64,000 bases of DNA from Zanthoxylum bungeanum (GCA_019454045.1 SKCR01037654.1:1-64000), one strand, 5' to 3'. Positions 26,046 to 38,200 are shown, numbered from the stretch's first letter. Numbers and translations are program-made. The notes: generated from the sequence alone by a model not told the origin.

Positions 26046-27278
26046 TCATGTAGGTGGGTGGTGGAACAAAGTGGTAGTTTGGTAGAGGGTTTCTGTGTGT
26101 GTCAGGTTGTTCTTTCTGGGTCGGGTCGGTATTTTGTGAGCATCGATGAGGTTTTGGATTTCATGCCTAAGGCGGGGGCAGTTGTCAGTGTCATGACCTT
26201 TTTGCTGGTGGAAGTGGCAATATTGGCTCAGGTCGAAGTAGTGTGGCACAGGGTTTGGGATTGGTCTAGGGTCTAAAGGCTTCAGGAGTCCTTGTCCTTT
26301 CAACTTCTCAAGCACCCTTGATATAGGTCTACCAAGATTGGAGAACCGCCTATTTCTGACGGTAGCGACCTCTTCCGTAGTGGGCTTGGTCTCAAAATGC
26401 CCTCCAAAAGTTCTTTTATTCTGGCCATAAAATTTTTGTTTTCAGCCTCCTCTTCTTCAATATCCATAACAGTCTCTCTCAACTGTCGGAAATCCACAAT
26501 CATGGAGGTCATTCTCCTCAGCTTGCCATAAATTGAGGGCTTAGTACCCTTGATGATCATTTTGATCTGGTCTTTTCTGAGGGCGGGTCTGCATCTTCAG
26601 AAGCTGGCTCCTCCAGCGGTCCACATACCTTTGAAGCTCTCCTCCGGCTTCTGCTTAGTGTTCTCCAAATCTCGGAGTGACAAATCAATCTCCAAGTCTG
26701 TAACATACTGCTTCAGAAAAGCATCAGCTAGTTCCTTCCAATCTTCCTTAACCTTCTTCTCAAGGCTATGATACCAAACCACAGGTGCCCCCTCGAGTGA
26801 CATCCCAAACATCTTTTGGACTTGGCGCTGAGACAGGCCAACTGAACTCATAACAGACACATACTGACGGAGATGCACCCTTGGATCTCCATTCCCATTG
26901 AACTTAGCCAAATCCGGCATCTTAAACTGCGCTGGCAACTGCTCCTCGAACTTCATTGTCTCATAGTCTAGCAAATCTTCATTCTTACCCTCATCTTGCG
27001 GTAACGGATTCAACCTGCTCCCTGAGTTTCTGTATCTCGGCCTGAGACCCAATTACTCTGTCTGTTGCATACTCTGCATTATCATCATCAAAAGCGGGTA
27101 TATCACCCCCCAACCCATTCGGGGGCTCCTCGCGCCTTACATTCTCAGGATCTCCCCCGGCACGGGGCATAGCCATATTAGTCATGGCAGTAGTCAAGGC
27201 TTGCAACTGTTCAGTAATCTTGGCGAAGCCATTTTCCAACTGATCTATCCGGGATACCTCAGTATCTGATTCACTCAT
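26046..27278 (-). pseudogene. gag: Gypsy-type gag of the gag-only element
   Basis: ATG at 27276-27278 opens MSESDTEVSRIDQLENGF, a coiled-coil N-terminus. The retrotransposon gag domain follows (about 27000-26600: KFNGNGDPRVHLRQY, WYHSLE..V..DW.EL...F..QY). A Lys/Glu-rich part (26560-26300) comes next, and a knuckle-like YCHFHQQKGHDTDNCPRL (about 26222-26165) whose spacing C-x-H-...-GH-...-C is seen in Tat/Ogre-type gags. Frame changes near 27050, 26590 and 26310 break it. Gag would form the particle; the enzymes must come from another element. Confidence 0.85.
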
Positions 27279-27429
27279 GTCTGTTCTCGGTATTTTGTGA
27301 GTCTTCCCTTTTTCTAACCCAACGGGAATCTATGATGGCTTTCAGAACACAAGGGTTAACATGATGTATGTATGCATGATGTGCATAAGAAATATATAAC
27401 ATATATAAATCAAATAAAATTCTCAAACA

Positions 27430-27870
27430 AATCGGCCTATTATCATTTTAGAAGCTTTTGGGACAACTGTCATAAGAGTGAACCCGTCCCAGTTTAAATG
27501 GCCTAACGAGTTCATGTCTTATGGCAAAGAGCCCAACTAGATCCAAATGATAAAATTCCGAACACAATCATAAAATGGCCCATTGTTATTTAGAAACCTT
27601 TTGGCCCAATCGTCATAAGATGTGTTCTTGTTCCAGTTTAAATGGCCCAACAAGCCCATATCCCATGATAAATGGTCCAAATGGATCCAAACAACGATGT
27701 TCCCAAACACAAGTCATAAGATGATGCAAACATGACATAATAATTTTTTTTACAAAGTGGCCCATCAACATTTCAGAAGCTTTGGGCCTAATAGTCATAA
27801 GGTACAAACTTGCCCCGTTTAAATGGCCCAGCAAGCCCGCATTTCTGACAATAGTCCAACTGCATCCAAA
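27430..27870 (-). repeat. Three degenerate ~150-bp repeats in the element leader
   Basis: Each unit has a word like TTTAGAAGCTTTTGGG, then GTCATAAG, then CCAGTTTAAATGGCC and AA(G)CCCA. The three copies start near 27430, 27575 and 27762. They lie between the 5' LTR and gag in the sense of the element. Confidence 0.7.
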
Positions 27871-28409
27871 TGAGGATGGTCCACAAGCACATATTCAAGG
27901 AAATAATTGTTACTTTGGCCACCCGGTCTATGGGTGGGTTAGTAAGAGTATAACAAGGCTCTCACCGGCGAAGGATGGCCCACAACTAGGTCTCCCCACT
28001 CAAGGGTTCGAGCAACCAAGTGAGCGCACATTTTTTATACACTAAGGTACGTGCCAATGAGCTATGGTGTGTGCTGACTGTCAAATGGATTTCCCGTTGT
28101 AGATCCCCCAGAGTGAAGGTGGAGCGAGGCTCACTTAAATACCACAAGCCTCTTAGGCTCTTATCGCTTGTTGTCAAGAATAAACCGAGTCCTCCAAATT
28201 AGTCCATCACAATAGGCTACATAGATGGCTATCTAGGTGCCTTCACAGCAGCTTTTCCTTCTAGAAAGGTAGTGAATGAAGAAGACACCAAACCATTACC
28301 TAGCCTAAAAATGCCTTTGATTAAACCCTTACTTTATCCACTATAGACACGGTCAATTAAAACATAAATCCAAACATCACAAGTCAATATTTCGGGGCCA
28401 ATTCACTTT

Positions 28410-28425
28410 CCCAGTGGAGTCGCCA
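28410..28425 (-). promoter_or_regulatory. Primer binding site of gag-only gypsy element
   Basis: TGGCGACTCCACTGGG on the minus strand, three bases (GAC on plus) inside the 5' LTR. TGG at the start matches a tRNA CCA end. The tRNA was not identified. Confidence 0.7.
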
Positions 28426-28428
28426 GAC

Positions 28429-31328
28429 TGTGGGAACACAGGACTGAGCGACGCCGTTCCTAGGCTCGCGGCCTAGTTTGGGAAGTACTGAATAACATGG
28501 AGTCGCCACCCGGTGTGAACCGGGACAAAGATTTAAGGCCGCACTCACCCCTCGCAAGGGGAGACCTCAAACCGTTGGGTTCGGATGGTCCCTTACTTAT
28601 GTCACTTGTAATGAAGGATTCATGTAATAATTTAACTAATAATTACTAGGCTTAATAACATTATTTCCAAGAGTATCGTGCTTCTAAATTCTCATATGCA
28701 AAATAAAACTTATGTGTACATTTTACATATATCTCATATTTAAAATTGCATGCTTAACATATTCAAGATAGCAACGAACATACAACTTTACATATTACAT
28801 TCAGGAAAACACAAGCACACATATTGACCATACAAGCACACATATTGGCACTCTTCCAAACGATACGTGGAATTGTAGCCCAAGTACAGACCGCACTACC
28901 GTCCATTCAGAGTCAGCTACGGAATTTACGTCTGGGTTTCCATCCGATATACCGCAAGAAATAATACTCAAATATTATCATGACATAAGCGTACGAATTG
29001 TAATACGTTAACACATTTGCATAAGAAAGATCAATCAATAGGCAATTATGCATGAATATGATAAGACAGACTCAGTTCAGTGGGTGCATGCGTCGTGTAG
29101 CGTTCGTAACGCGTTCGAACGAAAAAAATGGAAATGAAACAAATGCTCACGTTCGAGTAGCGTTCGTAAACGCGTTCGAACGGAAATGAAACAGAATGCT
29201 CACGTTCGAGTAGCGTTTGTTAACGCGTTCGAACGGAAATGAGACCTGATACATGATAAGGCAAAATGTATGCGCGTTCGAGTTGCGTTCGTGAACGCGT
29301 TCGAACGGACACGGACCTGATGCATGAAATAGGATGCAATACATAACAAGAAAATAAAGGGGCGCGGCGAAGCACTGCCGTAAAGGTGACCTTTTGGGGC
29401 TCTTGATCTCTCAAAGAGAGGACCTTTAGACCAACATGTGCTAGCCCATGCGCATCACATCACACCAAGACTAGAACCAACCATATCAACCAAGTATGCC
29501 CGATTGAACACATCTCACATCCAATCTGAACACACATCAACCGGCGCGGCAATCGTGGTAAAGGGGCTTTTAGCCCCTCCCCATAGGGGATCTCACATCA
29601 CACTTACTAAGCCCATGCGCTCGATTGACTTATACATACGAAAATAAAGATAATATATCAAACTAAGTATGCCCGATTGAACGTATCTTGCGTCCAACCG
29701 AACATACATCAACCGGCGCGGCGAAGTAGTGTCACGAAGGTGGCCTTTTCGGCTCTTTGTCTCACAAATGGAGGACCTTTGACTAACTCACTAAGCCATG
29801 CGCTTGGTTGAATCATGCATAACTAACGACATATTGAATTCAAGTAAAGCAAACTAAATAAACAAGAGCAATACAACAAAAGAAAGATGGTGCCGTTTAC
29901 CCAAGCGGTACGTGGAGTTGTGGCCCGAGTACAGATCATATTACCGTCCATTCGGAATCGGCTATGAAATTTACGTCCGGGTTTCCATTCGATATACCGC
30001 GAGAGTTGACACATCTCTCATTCATCCAATACCCACAACATACATCATACACACAACGATATCACAAATACAGAAAATACAATCAAAATAAATGACCAGA
30101 AAATAAAATGAGAATAAGTGTGAAAGATACCCTCAGGTCTAACCTTTTAAGCCGTCTCTCGGACTCACGTTCCACGAAGATCAAAGGGGGGTAAAGCTCC
30201 GCAACTTTTCTGGTCCGCTGGTTCAACGTCCTAGCTCACTGCTCTGCTTCGCTGCTTTGCTTACGTTCGAACTCCGTTCTGCTCCTATTCGGCTCCTGTT
30301 TTGCTGCTCACTGCACGGGCTACCTGTTTCAATGTTTTCAAAGAACTATTCCAAGTTTGTGTGGGTTCTTAGTGCAACTATATGTGATTTTTTAAGATTA
30401 TCTATGTAGTTTATTATGTTGCTGTTTTTTAAGGATTTGGGCTGCTGTTTTAAGGTAATCTAGGAGGTTGTTTAGGCGTGTTTTAGGGTGTGTGGTTTTG
30501 TGGTGATTTTCGGTGGTGGAGGCTGCTGTAGGTGGCTGTTTCGGCTATGGAGGGTGGTGGCTTGTGTGGTGTTTCTTTGTTTTCTTTTTTGTGTATGTTT
30601 TGTTTAGTCTTGGGTGTGTAGAGAGAGTCTAGAGAGAGATTTCGAGAGAGTTTGGGTGTGAATTGTGTTGTGTCCAGGAGAGGAATGGCCTTGGTGAGGG
30701 TTGTTTATATAGAAGATGGCTAGGGTTTACAAGGGAAGGGATTTTGTTTCCAATTAGGAGAGATGAGAAAGGCATACACAAGATTGAGGGGGGACAAGAT
30801 ATTTTAAATTAAGAAGTTGTAATATTTAATTTGTGTTGGTTTAGGAATACATATTTTATATTGTTAATATCTTATTAGATTAGGAAGTCAAATATATGAT
30901 TGGCTTTTAATTGGTTATGATTGATTTTAATTTAGTATGTGATTTGTTAAAGTTGGTAATTGTTTATTTTAATTGGTAAATGGTTTAAATGTTTTATTTT
31001 AATGTTTAATATTTAATTTAATATTTATTTATTTAATTTGGGATGTGTTTTATGGGCTTTGGGGAGCTAAATGGGCTGGATGTGAGGCTAGCAGCAAAAC
31101 CAGAATTACCGACACCGTTCGAACGCTCTCTCGAACGCGACACGAACGCCCGCAATCTGTTTCCCGTTCAAACGAAGTAACGAACGCAGCACTAACGAAG
31201 ACAGTGAGCTTGTTTGTTCTGAATTTCCCCTTCCGATATCCGTTTCCCGCGGCTTCCGTGACTCAAAAGGTAGTTGTCTCCAAATAAGACTCCTCATCAG
31301 GTTTATGTGTAAAAATGCAGTGCCTACA
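28429..31328 (-). repeat. 5' LTR of gag-only gypsy element
   Basis: 2900 bp, very similar to 21444-24338. The two differ mostly by short indels, many in runs or short repeats. It contains the same palindromic repeats (29090-29310) and the same pair of ~95-bp modules. Confidence 0.88.
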
Positions 31329-31399
31329 ACGGTGCTTCAAAATTTGAGTCTTATTAAACTGATGTACTGATGTTATGATTGGAACATTAAGGGATGGAT

Positions 31400-31622
31400 T
31401 GTTGAATAAATTAGTAGCAGCACACATAAGAATGGATTTGGGTTGTCCTAGTCTTTAGGAGTTCAGTAGTTTGTTTTAATTTGTTTCCTAACAAATATGA
31501 GTTTTGTTGATGCAGGTTGGGTAGTGCCTATTTTCATTTTGCTTTCAGTTATGTATTTGCCTATTTATAGGTTGTTGATTTATCAATAAAATACAGAAAA
31601 GTTTATCCTCTGTTTTTCATCA
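31400..31622 (+). repeat. Copia 1 3' LTR
   Basis: 223 bp, TGTTGAATAAATT...TTTTCATCA. Contains GCCTATTTATAGG and CAATAAAATAC, a plausible TATA and poly(A) signal. The purine-rich AAGGGATGGA just upstream is a likely polypurine tract. Confidence 0.88.
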
Positions 31623-31745
31623 GAGGAACATATCATGTTCTTTTAGGAAATTCCTTTTAAAGTCTATAGAAGACTATAAAATAACCAAAGAAGGTTTTGA
31701 ATTTACAGATGATGGAGAAATCATATTATGTCCAAAAGTAAGAGA
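31623..31745 (+). pseudogene. First retropepsin-like domain, 3' part
   Basis: Resumes the pararetroviral frame after the copia. A VLLGNSF segment (about 31637-31655) matches the LLG motif that closes a retropepsin fold. A stop lies just after. Confidence 0.65.
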
Positions 31746-31749
31746 TTAA

Positions 31750-32075
31750 ATGCCTAATGAAATAAAATTTCCACTATCAATGTCTATCCAAATTGGATTT
31801 ATAGACATTAATGTAACCACTTGTGCTCTCTTAGACACATGATCAGAGATTACATTAGTCAAATCTTTCATTTGGAAATGATGGATTGAAATGGATAAAT
31901 CCATGACTATACAAGGAATTATTGGAAATTCCAGTATAAAAGATACTTTCATAATCTACCAATACTATTAGGTAGTAAAATTATGTCAATAAAGCGTGTT
32001 TACGCTTATGATAATCTCGAAATAGATGTACTTCTTGGAAATGATTTTATTCAGCAGTTTGCTCAGTATGGATAA
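31750..32075 (+). pseudogene. Second retropepsin-like domain of the pararetrovirus
   Basis: A beta-rich segment (FPLSMSIQIGFIDI) leads to ALLDT-stop-SEITLVKS at about 31822-31863. One base changes D-T-G to D-T-stop. A DVLLGNDFIQQF segment (about 32025-32058) follows, the usual end of the fold. It directly precedes the RT region. Together with the domain at 16830-17073/31623-31745 it makes two retropepsin-like units in a row, each with its own triad and LLGN. Confidence 0.7.
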
Positions 32076-32279
32076 ACGTTGTATATGATTACACTTAAAA
32101 CCCCATGTGGTCATCTAGTGAAACTTCCTAGAGAATTTAAACCCTTTAGAGTTCAACCAGCCCAGCGTGGTGATGAATTAATATGGATCATATTAGAAAT
32201 TAAAAATCTTAGTTATAAATGTAAACAAGCTAAAAAAACACATAAATTATTTAGAAGAATCACGTTTGACAATAGAAGA

Positions 32280-33180
32280 AATGAAAAAGCCAATTGCTGA
32301 AAATTATGGAGAAAATCCAATAGAAAAATGGGATGTTCAAAAGTAATATGCCGAAATTATACTAATTAACCCAACAATTCTAATTAGAGTAAAACCCATG
32401 ATTTAGAACAAAGAAGATAAAGATGAATTTGATAAGCAAATTAATGAATTATTGGAACTTAAATTAATAAAGCCCAGTAAAAGCCCACACAACAGCCCAA
32501 CCTTTATGGTCAGAAATCATGCTGAAATAGAAAGAGGAAAGGCTCGAATGGTCATAAATTATAAATAATTAAACAAAGCTACAAAATTTGATGGATATTT
32601 TATCCCAAATAAAAACGTTCTAATAAACCTAGCTAAAGGAAAAAATTAATATTCAAAGTTTGATTGTAAATCTGGCTTATGGCAGATAAAACTAACAAAA
32701 GAATCAGTACCTTTAACGGCACTTAGCACACCAAATGGACACTACGAATGGTTAGTAATGCCCTTTGGATTAAAAAATGCACCACAAATTTATCAAAGGA
32801 AAATGGATAAAATTTTATGTAAAGATAATGATCATATGTTGGTTTATGTAGACGATATCATTATCTGTTCTAAAACATATGAAGACCATATTAATCATTT
32901 AACAGAATTTTTAACAATATGTAAAAGGAACGGTATAATTCTATCTCAAAAAAATGCAGAAATTAAAAAGAATGAAATATATTTTTTAGGTCTAACCATA
33001 AGTTCAAACGGGATAAAACTTCAACCCAATATTTCTGAAAAAATTAAAGAATTCCCTGATGTTTTATTAGATAGAAAAATGATTCAAAAGTTTCTAGGAT
33101 GTCTAAATTATTCAGAAAGCTTTATTCCAAATTTGACAAAAAAACATGTAATTCTTCAAAAAATTATTAAAGAAAAATAA
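32280..33180 (+). pseudogene. Pararetroviral reverse transcriptase, degenerate
   Basis: The RT order is visible: a segment with ELLELKLIKPSKSPHNSPTF, then RMVINYK-stop-LNKAT, the FDCKSGLWQIKL segment with catalytic Asp, LVMPFGLKNAP, and MLVYVDDIIICS with YVDD at 32845-32856. LGLTISSNGIKLQP and FLGCLNY then follow. Stops appear at about 32344, 32403, 32566 and 32647, and the frame ends at 33180. The enzyme would copy pregenomic RNA into DNA. Confidence 0.88.
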
Positions 33181-33658
33181 CACAAAAGAATAGACTGTAG
33201 AACATACAGAAACCGTCAAAAAACTGAAGGAAGAATGTAAAGAATTACCAAAATTAAGATTACCAGATGAATCTGATAATCTAATTGTTCAAACTGATGC
33301 GTCCGATTTATATTGGGCAGCGTTGTTAAAAACATATATCGGAGAAATATACCGATATTCAAGTGAAACTTTTAACTCAGCAGAAATAAATTATTTAACA
33401 AATGAAAAGGAGTTACTCGCCATAGTTCGAGGAATAAGAAAATTTACATTGTTCCTTTTACCTAAAAAGTTTATTGTTGAAATCGATAATACTCAGGTTA
33501 AATGATTAATTTTCAATAAATTGCCTCAAGACCCCCAATATAGAAGGTTACAAATATGGAAAGTTATATTAAGTTTCTATAATTTTAATGTGATACATAT
33601 TAAAGGATCTGAAAATTTATTGGCAGATCATTTAAGCAGACATCCAGAACATGGATAA
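33181..33658 (+). pseudogene. Pararetroviral RNase H, copy 2
   Basis: Same domain as at 12059-12625: QTDASDLYWAA, NEKELLAIVRGI and VEIDNTQVK, ending LADHLSRHPEHG. An in-frame stop at about 33503 and a frame change near 33180 break it. Confidence 0.82.
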
Positions 33659-33880
33659 AAATTTGGTCGACCAGATCAATAAAATCTTGGAAAAATTAAT
33701 CAAGGTACAAGAAAGATAAAGTCTTGTTGAACAAGAATTCAAATATTTTAAAGAAAAGATCTTTAATGATGTTAATGAATTCCAAAAGAAGTTTTCATCA
33801 GTTAATGATGAGTACAATGAGCTCTTTGAAGCTGTAGATGATTATGCAGAGGATTTTCAATCTTTTACAAATGAATTCTA
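33651..33880 (+). pseudogene. Small coiled-coil ORF overlapping RNase H, copy 2
   Basis: ATG in the same 8-nt overlap as in copy 1. The N-terminus MDKNLVDQINKILEKL parallels MDKDLVTQMNAILDKM of copy 1. A stop breaks it near 33717 and heptad-like residues continue. Its presence in both copies argues for a real viral gene. Confidence 0.55.
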
Positions 33881-34109
33881 GAGTCCACAAGGAACACTTG
33901 TTCTGGGTGGATATTCACAAGATCCTTATGAAGATGTTCAAGAAAGTTTGCAGACACAAGCAAACATACAATCTTAATAGCCATGTCAAGCTGTATACAC
34001 TCAAGGCAACTTGCAGCCACAAACAAGTATAAATAGACATCAGTGCTAACACATGTTCCACCTTCGGATGTAAAAGAAAGTTTAACTAGGGAGATATCCC
34101 TTTAACCAG

Positions 34110-34900
34110 ACTATGTCACAAGGCCAAAAACCTTTGTGATATGAGAAGGAAGCAGTCAAAATGAGGCTGATAAACTAAAAAGATTTCAAAAAAGAAAATC
34201 AGTTTCTTTTTCAATAGAAAAGCCCCTTGCTCCATGGGAAAATGAGTATTTTGATTTTGTAAAAATGGTTTACGAATTAAAACAAGGAGAAACTTTTTTC
34301 CGTTTACAAGACAAGCAAAATATATATCCAAGATTTACTTGTGTTCACAATAGTTCTCCAATTTTTATTAAAAGATTGGAAGAATATGAATTTTTAGATT
34401 GACTTTATCCTTCAAATGATTTAAAAGAAATAAAAGAACTTCTAAAAGATTTTCAAAACTCTGTCAGAGAATTTTCTGAAGGTGAAAATATTTATTTACG
34501 GTTTTATTCAATCAGTCCAGAATTTGATGGACAAATAGTTTATGAAGCTTTTCATTTAATCACAATAGGTTACGTGACCAACGTATCCTTAAGAGCCTCT
34601 AATACAGAATATAAAACTCCTTATTTCAATAAAAGATGGATGCATTACCGAAGAGCTCTCGGAATCTAGGTCATTAGAAACTTGTTATGAGAATTCTATG
34701 AAAAAGGTTATCAGACCTACAAACAGGGACAAGGCTGGATGATCATCATGCCTTATGAAGAAGGAAACAGATGTAAGAGAATAGAAGTAAGGCTAATTGA
34801 AATCAACATAGATAGATGGCCTAGTTGTCCAGAAACTGTGGTAGAAGTCTGTAGACTATTAAAGCATCAACACCATCAGATGATAGAAAGAAAAAATTGA
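34110..34900 (+). pseudogene. Late pararetroviral ORF, possibly inclusion-body/transactivator type
   Basis: A long frame, broken by stops near 34399, 34666 and 34688, contains an aromatic-rich segment (PWENEYFDF, FFRLQDKQ) and RYFSI/YLRFYSI-like parts. Its position after RNase H and before the promoter is where caulimovirids carry the transactivator. I do not see a motif that settles this. Confidence 0.45.
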
Positions 34901-35019
34901 AAAGACATAGACCATACCACGAAAAGTTGTCTCCATATGTAAAAGGTTGATTGGCAAGGTGGGGAACCACCATTAAAACTACAACAATGTAATCAAAGAA
35001 AGATAATAATTATTTTCGG

Positions 35020-35160
35020 CACCACAATAAGAAGCCACGTATAAAAAAGAATCTTGAAGACTGTCGGCACCATGAGAAGTTGCCACGCATCCACAAAAGA
35101 TATGAAGAAGGGTCTATATAAGAGAATGCTTTGTGAAGAAGAAGTGTGTGTTGTTTTTGA
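35020..35160 (+). promoter_or_regulatory. Pararetroviral full-length transcript promoter
   Basis: TCTATATAAGAGAATGC has the TATA box TATATAAG at 35115-35122, very like the 35S-type core of caulimovirids. Upstream, CGGCACCA...AGAAG...GCCACG occurs twice (about 35019-35042 and 35064-35088), probably enhancer repeats. CACGT-like cores are inside. It follows the last viral ORF as expected. Confidence 0.65.
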
Positions 35161-35288
35161 GTATTCTTAGTTGTTATGAAAAATCTTTAGCAAGCATGTT
35201 AAAAAAAATGTTCTAAGAAAATCATAGGGAGTAATGAACTTCCTATAAATCTTTTAGATATATTTATGTAAAATATTTTCATATAAAT

Positions 35289-38200
35289 TGTAACATCCCG
35301 GGTATTATAGCGAGTTGCATGAATTTTATTTTCCGCGTGTGAGGACCCCGTCCAAACGCGAAATAAATTTTAGTGTATAATGGGGACTTTTATAGAGAAA
35401 TTAATTATAAGGCAATAATTATTAATTAAGGGACCAAATTGAAATTTGTCACCAAATACAATAAAACCTAGAAATTTCTACACACACCACACGTATTGTA
35501 CATATAATACACACACGTGGACATACTCACGACACACACACACGGTTCACAAGTGAAGAAAACAGACAAAATAAAAAGAGAAATGAAGAAGAAAATTCGA
35601 GAGAGATAGCAGAGGGAGACCGAGAATGACGAAGAAGAAAGAGAGAAGAAGTGAGTTGAGAGTGAGAAGCTAAGAAAAAGGGGTAGCCGAGAGAGAGGGG
35701 GAAACCGAGAGTAAGAACAGAATCAGTACGTGAAGAAGGCAAAAGAGAAAGAAAGAAAGAAGAATCAAGGGAGAGAAATAGGCCGAAAGGGAAAGGAGAG
35801 ACCGAGAAAAGTAAGTACACTATGTCTTCATTGGGTTCGATTTAATTTTGTCAATTGGATTTGGATTGAAATTTAAAGATTGATAATAACCCTAGATTTT
35901 GGGGATTTATGTTGTTAGGGCATAAGTCTACTAATTGGTTAATTTTGGAATAATAATAATAAATAAAGAGTGAAATTTGTATGTATTTGGGAGATAAAAA
36001 TCTGAAATTTATATTGAGATTGTGATAGGAGTGTGGTGGCAGTGGTGAATTGAAGCAATGATAGTGGTGACAGTAAAGGTAATAGAAATAGGTTTAATTT
36101 TACTTGAAATTGAATATGATAGAAATAAGTAGTAGATATATTTTAAGGTTAATGCATTTGAAAGTTTAAAATTTTTAAGCTTGGTGTATTAAGGCCTATG
36201 GCCGAACATAGGGTCATATGAAATTGGGATTTTGTTAGCTTTGATGATAATACGAACTGTCTGTAGTGTGTATAAGGTATTGATTTGATGTAGGTTGTTA
36301 GATTTAACATGATACTATTAGGATGATGTTTTACGTTGTAGATAATATTTAGATAGCGATGTTATGAAGTGTGAATATAACATGAATTAAGACCTAAAAT
36401 AACAATGACGTTAAGATCCAATTCAAATAATAATATTAGTAAATTTATAGTTTTAGGGTAGCTAAGTACATGTGATGTATAACCCGGTAATGCTTATAGT
36501 TTATGAACGTGAACCATAGTATGCAAGTTGTGAGGTCGATAATGGTAATATGGTTGAAATGTTAGTATGTATTAATTTGTGCATGTATGACGATTGCTTG
36601 TAAAAAAAAAATAATAATAAGATACACATGTCCTTAACTTATAAGTATGTATGGATAATTGAATATGTGAGTGTATGCATATATGCGTGAATGAAGATGC
36701 CTGATAAAGTAAACTACGAAACTGTGTAACATAAGAAGAAGCGTGAATGAATTATGTAGAAATGGATATGAGAGAGAATGAGTACGATAGCATAAATAAG
36801 AATATTTATGGAAAGCATGATATGATTGTATATAATGTGACAGCAATGAAGTATAAGCATTATGATATATATATATATATAAGGATATAAGGCTTAGAAT
36901 TTATATATCATTAAATTGTAGGAATGTATGAATATATGCATGAGCACATAGGACAATATGAAATAAGCATGTAACAAAGAATGGCTAGGGTGAGTAAAAA
37001 CATAGAAAGGAACATGCATATATACATGTGTTATGATTTTCAAAAATTAAGTTTAAGATAAGAAAGACTCTGAAATTCAAAGTATTTTAAAAAGAAAAGT
37101 TTCATATGCTTTTGACAGAAATGTTTTCAGAAAGTGTTTCTTACAGTTTTGAGATTTAAGCATGAGTTTTATATTTTCGGGGCATGAGGGAAAAACTCAC
37201 CCCAGTATGTAACTTGAGATACAGAGATGGAATGACTGGACGGATAGAGACATGTGCACATGTAGAGGACTAGGGGGACGGCGATACGTAACGCCCCTAG
37301 ATCCTAGTTTATGAGACAGGATGGCGGCATAGGATCGTGTACCTGATCTCCAGTTCAGAGCTTGGGCGGTAGCATAGATTTGCAACCCCAGTTCTAGTTG
37401 TGGCTTGGGGGACGGCGATACGTAACGCCCCAAGACCACTAGTTTCAGGGCAGGTATGGCATGCTTTGGGGGACGGCGATACGTAACGCCCCAATGTCAT
37501 GGATTTGCATATCTAGCTCTACGGCGTATGGGGGGACGGCGATACGTAACGCCCCTATGCGCCAGTTTTCAGCAGATACCCCAAATACAGTTTACAGTTT
37601 TCAGAAAGAGCTTTTCCAGAAAGAGTTTTCAAAGAGTATTTTCTAAAAAGCATAGCATGTTACAGTTTTATATAGTATACACGACGTGCATATGAATTAT
37701 ATAGGTTAGAAATTCATCTGAGATGCATATAGTTAACATTGAAGCATGATATCATGATTACATATATATATTTGTGACTAAAGCCTATGTGTATTATACG
37801 TTCACATGGAAGGAACAATTGTTAAGATATTGGCGTATGATCATATGGTTTTATATACATGTTTATATGGCTGATTTTAATCTGTTGGATGTTTAATAGA
37901 AAGAAAATATTTTAATAAACCGATTTGATGATATTTCAATGATATCAAAGAAAGATAGTTATAATAAAAGTCAGAATTAGATTAGAAACAAGTATATAGA
38001 AAAGTGGGAAGGTATCAGAGTAACACAGCAGAAACGTAGTAGGACTTGACACAGTAGATGGAATTATGGAATTTAATGACTATATTATAAATGTTTAAAG
38101 TATAAGTAGAAAACAAGATGTTATTGTGTGTGTGATTCAGGAAAGAAAATTAGTAAAAATGTGGTAACATTTGAACATAGATAAGAGTTTTACAATTAAC

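Larger units (their letters stand above)
21444..31328 (-). mobile_element. Gag-only gypsy-type LTR retrotransposon (TR-GAG-like)
   Basis: Long LTRs at 21444-24338 and 28429-31328 surround a 4.1-kb interior. A perfect 5-bp duplication ACGGT is at 21439-21443 and 31329-31333. The element reads on the minus strand: the primer site, a gypsy-type gag and the polypurine tract are in that order. There is no protease, RT, RNase H or integrase. This is the structure described as TR-GAG: non-autonomous but with gag. A 69-bp tandem repeat lies between gag and the 3' LTR. It sits in copia 1 immediately after pol. Confidence 0.88.
17074..31622 (+). mobile_element. Ty1/copia LTR retrotransposon 1, split by a nested element
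   Basis: The 219-bp 5' LTR (17074-17292) and the 223-bp 3' LTR (31400-31622) start TGTTGAAT and end TTTTCATCA. The tRNA-Met primer site TGGTATCAGAGC is at 17294-17305. A degenerate gag-pol follows in the order gag, protease, integrase, RT, RNase H, which defines copia. The flanks GATGA (17069-17073) and GAGGA (31623-31627) are a 5-bp target duplication with one change. It lies within the pararetroviral protease, so it is younger than the virus. A 9.9-kb element is nested just after pol. Confidence 0.9.

Noticed and set aside
36634..36846. Minus-strand frame of 70 residues in the giant LTR (also at 40300-40512)
   Set aside because: Present in both LTRs only because they are copies. It is AT-rich and has no domain.
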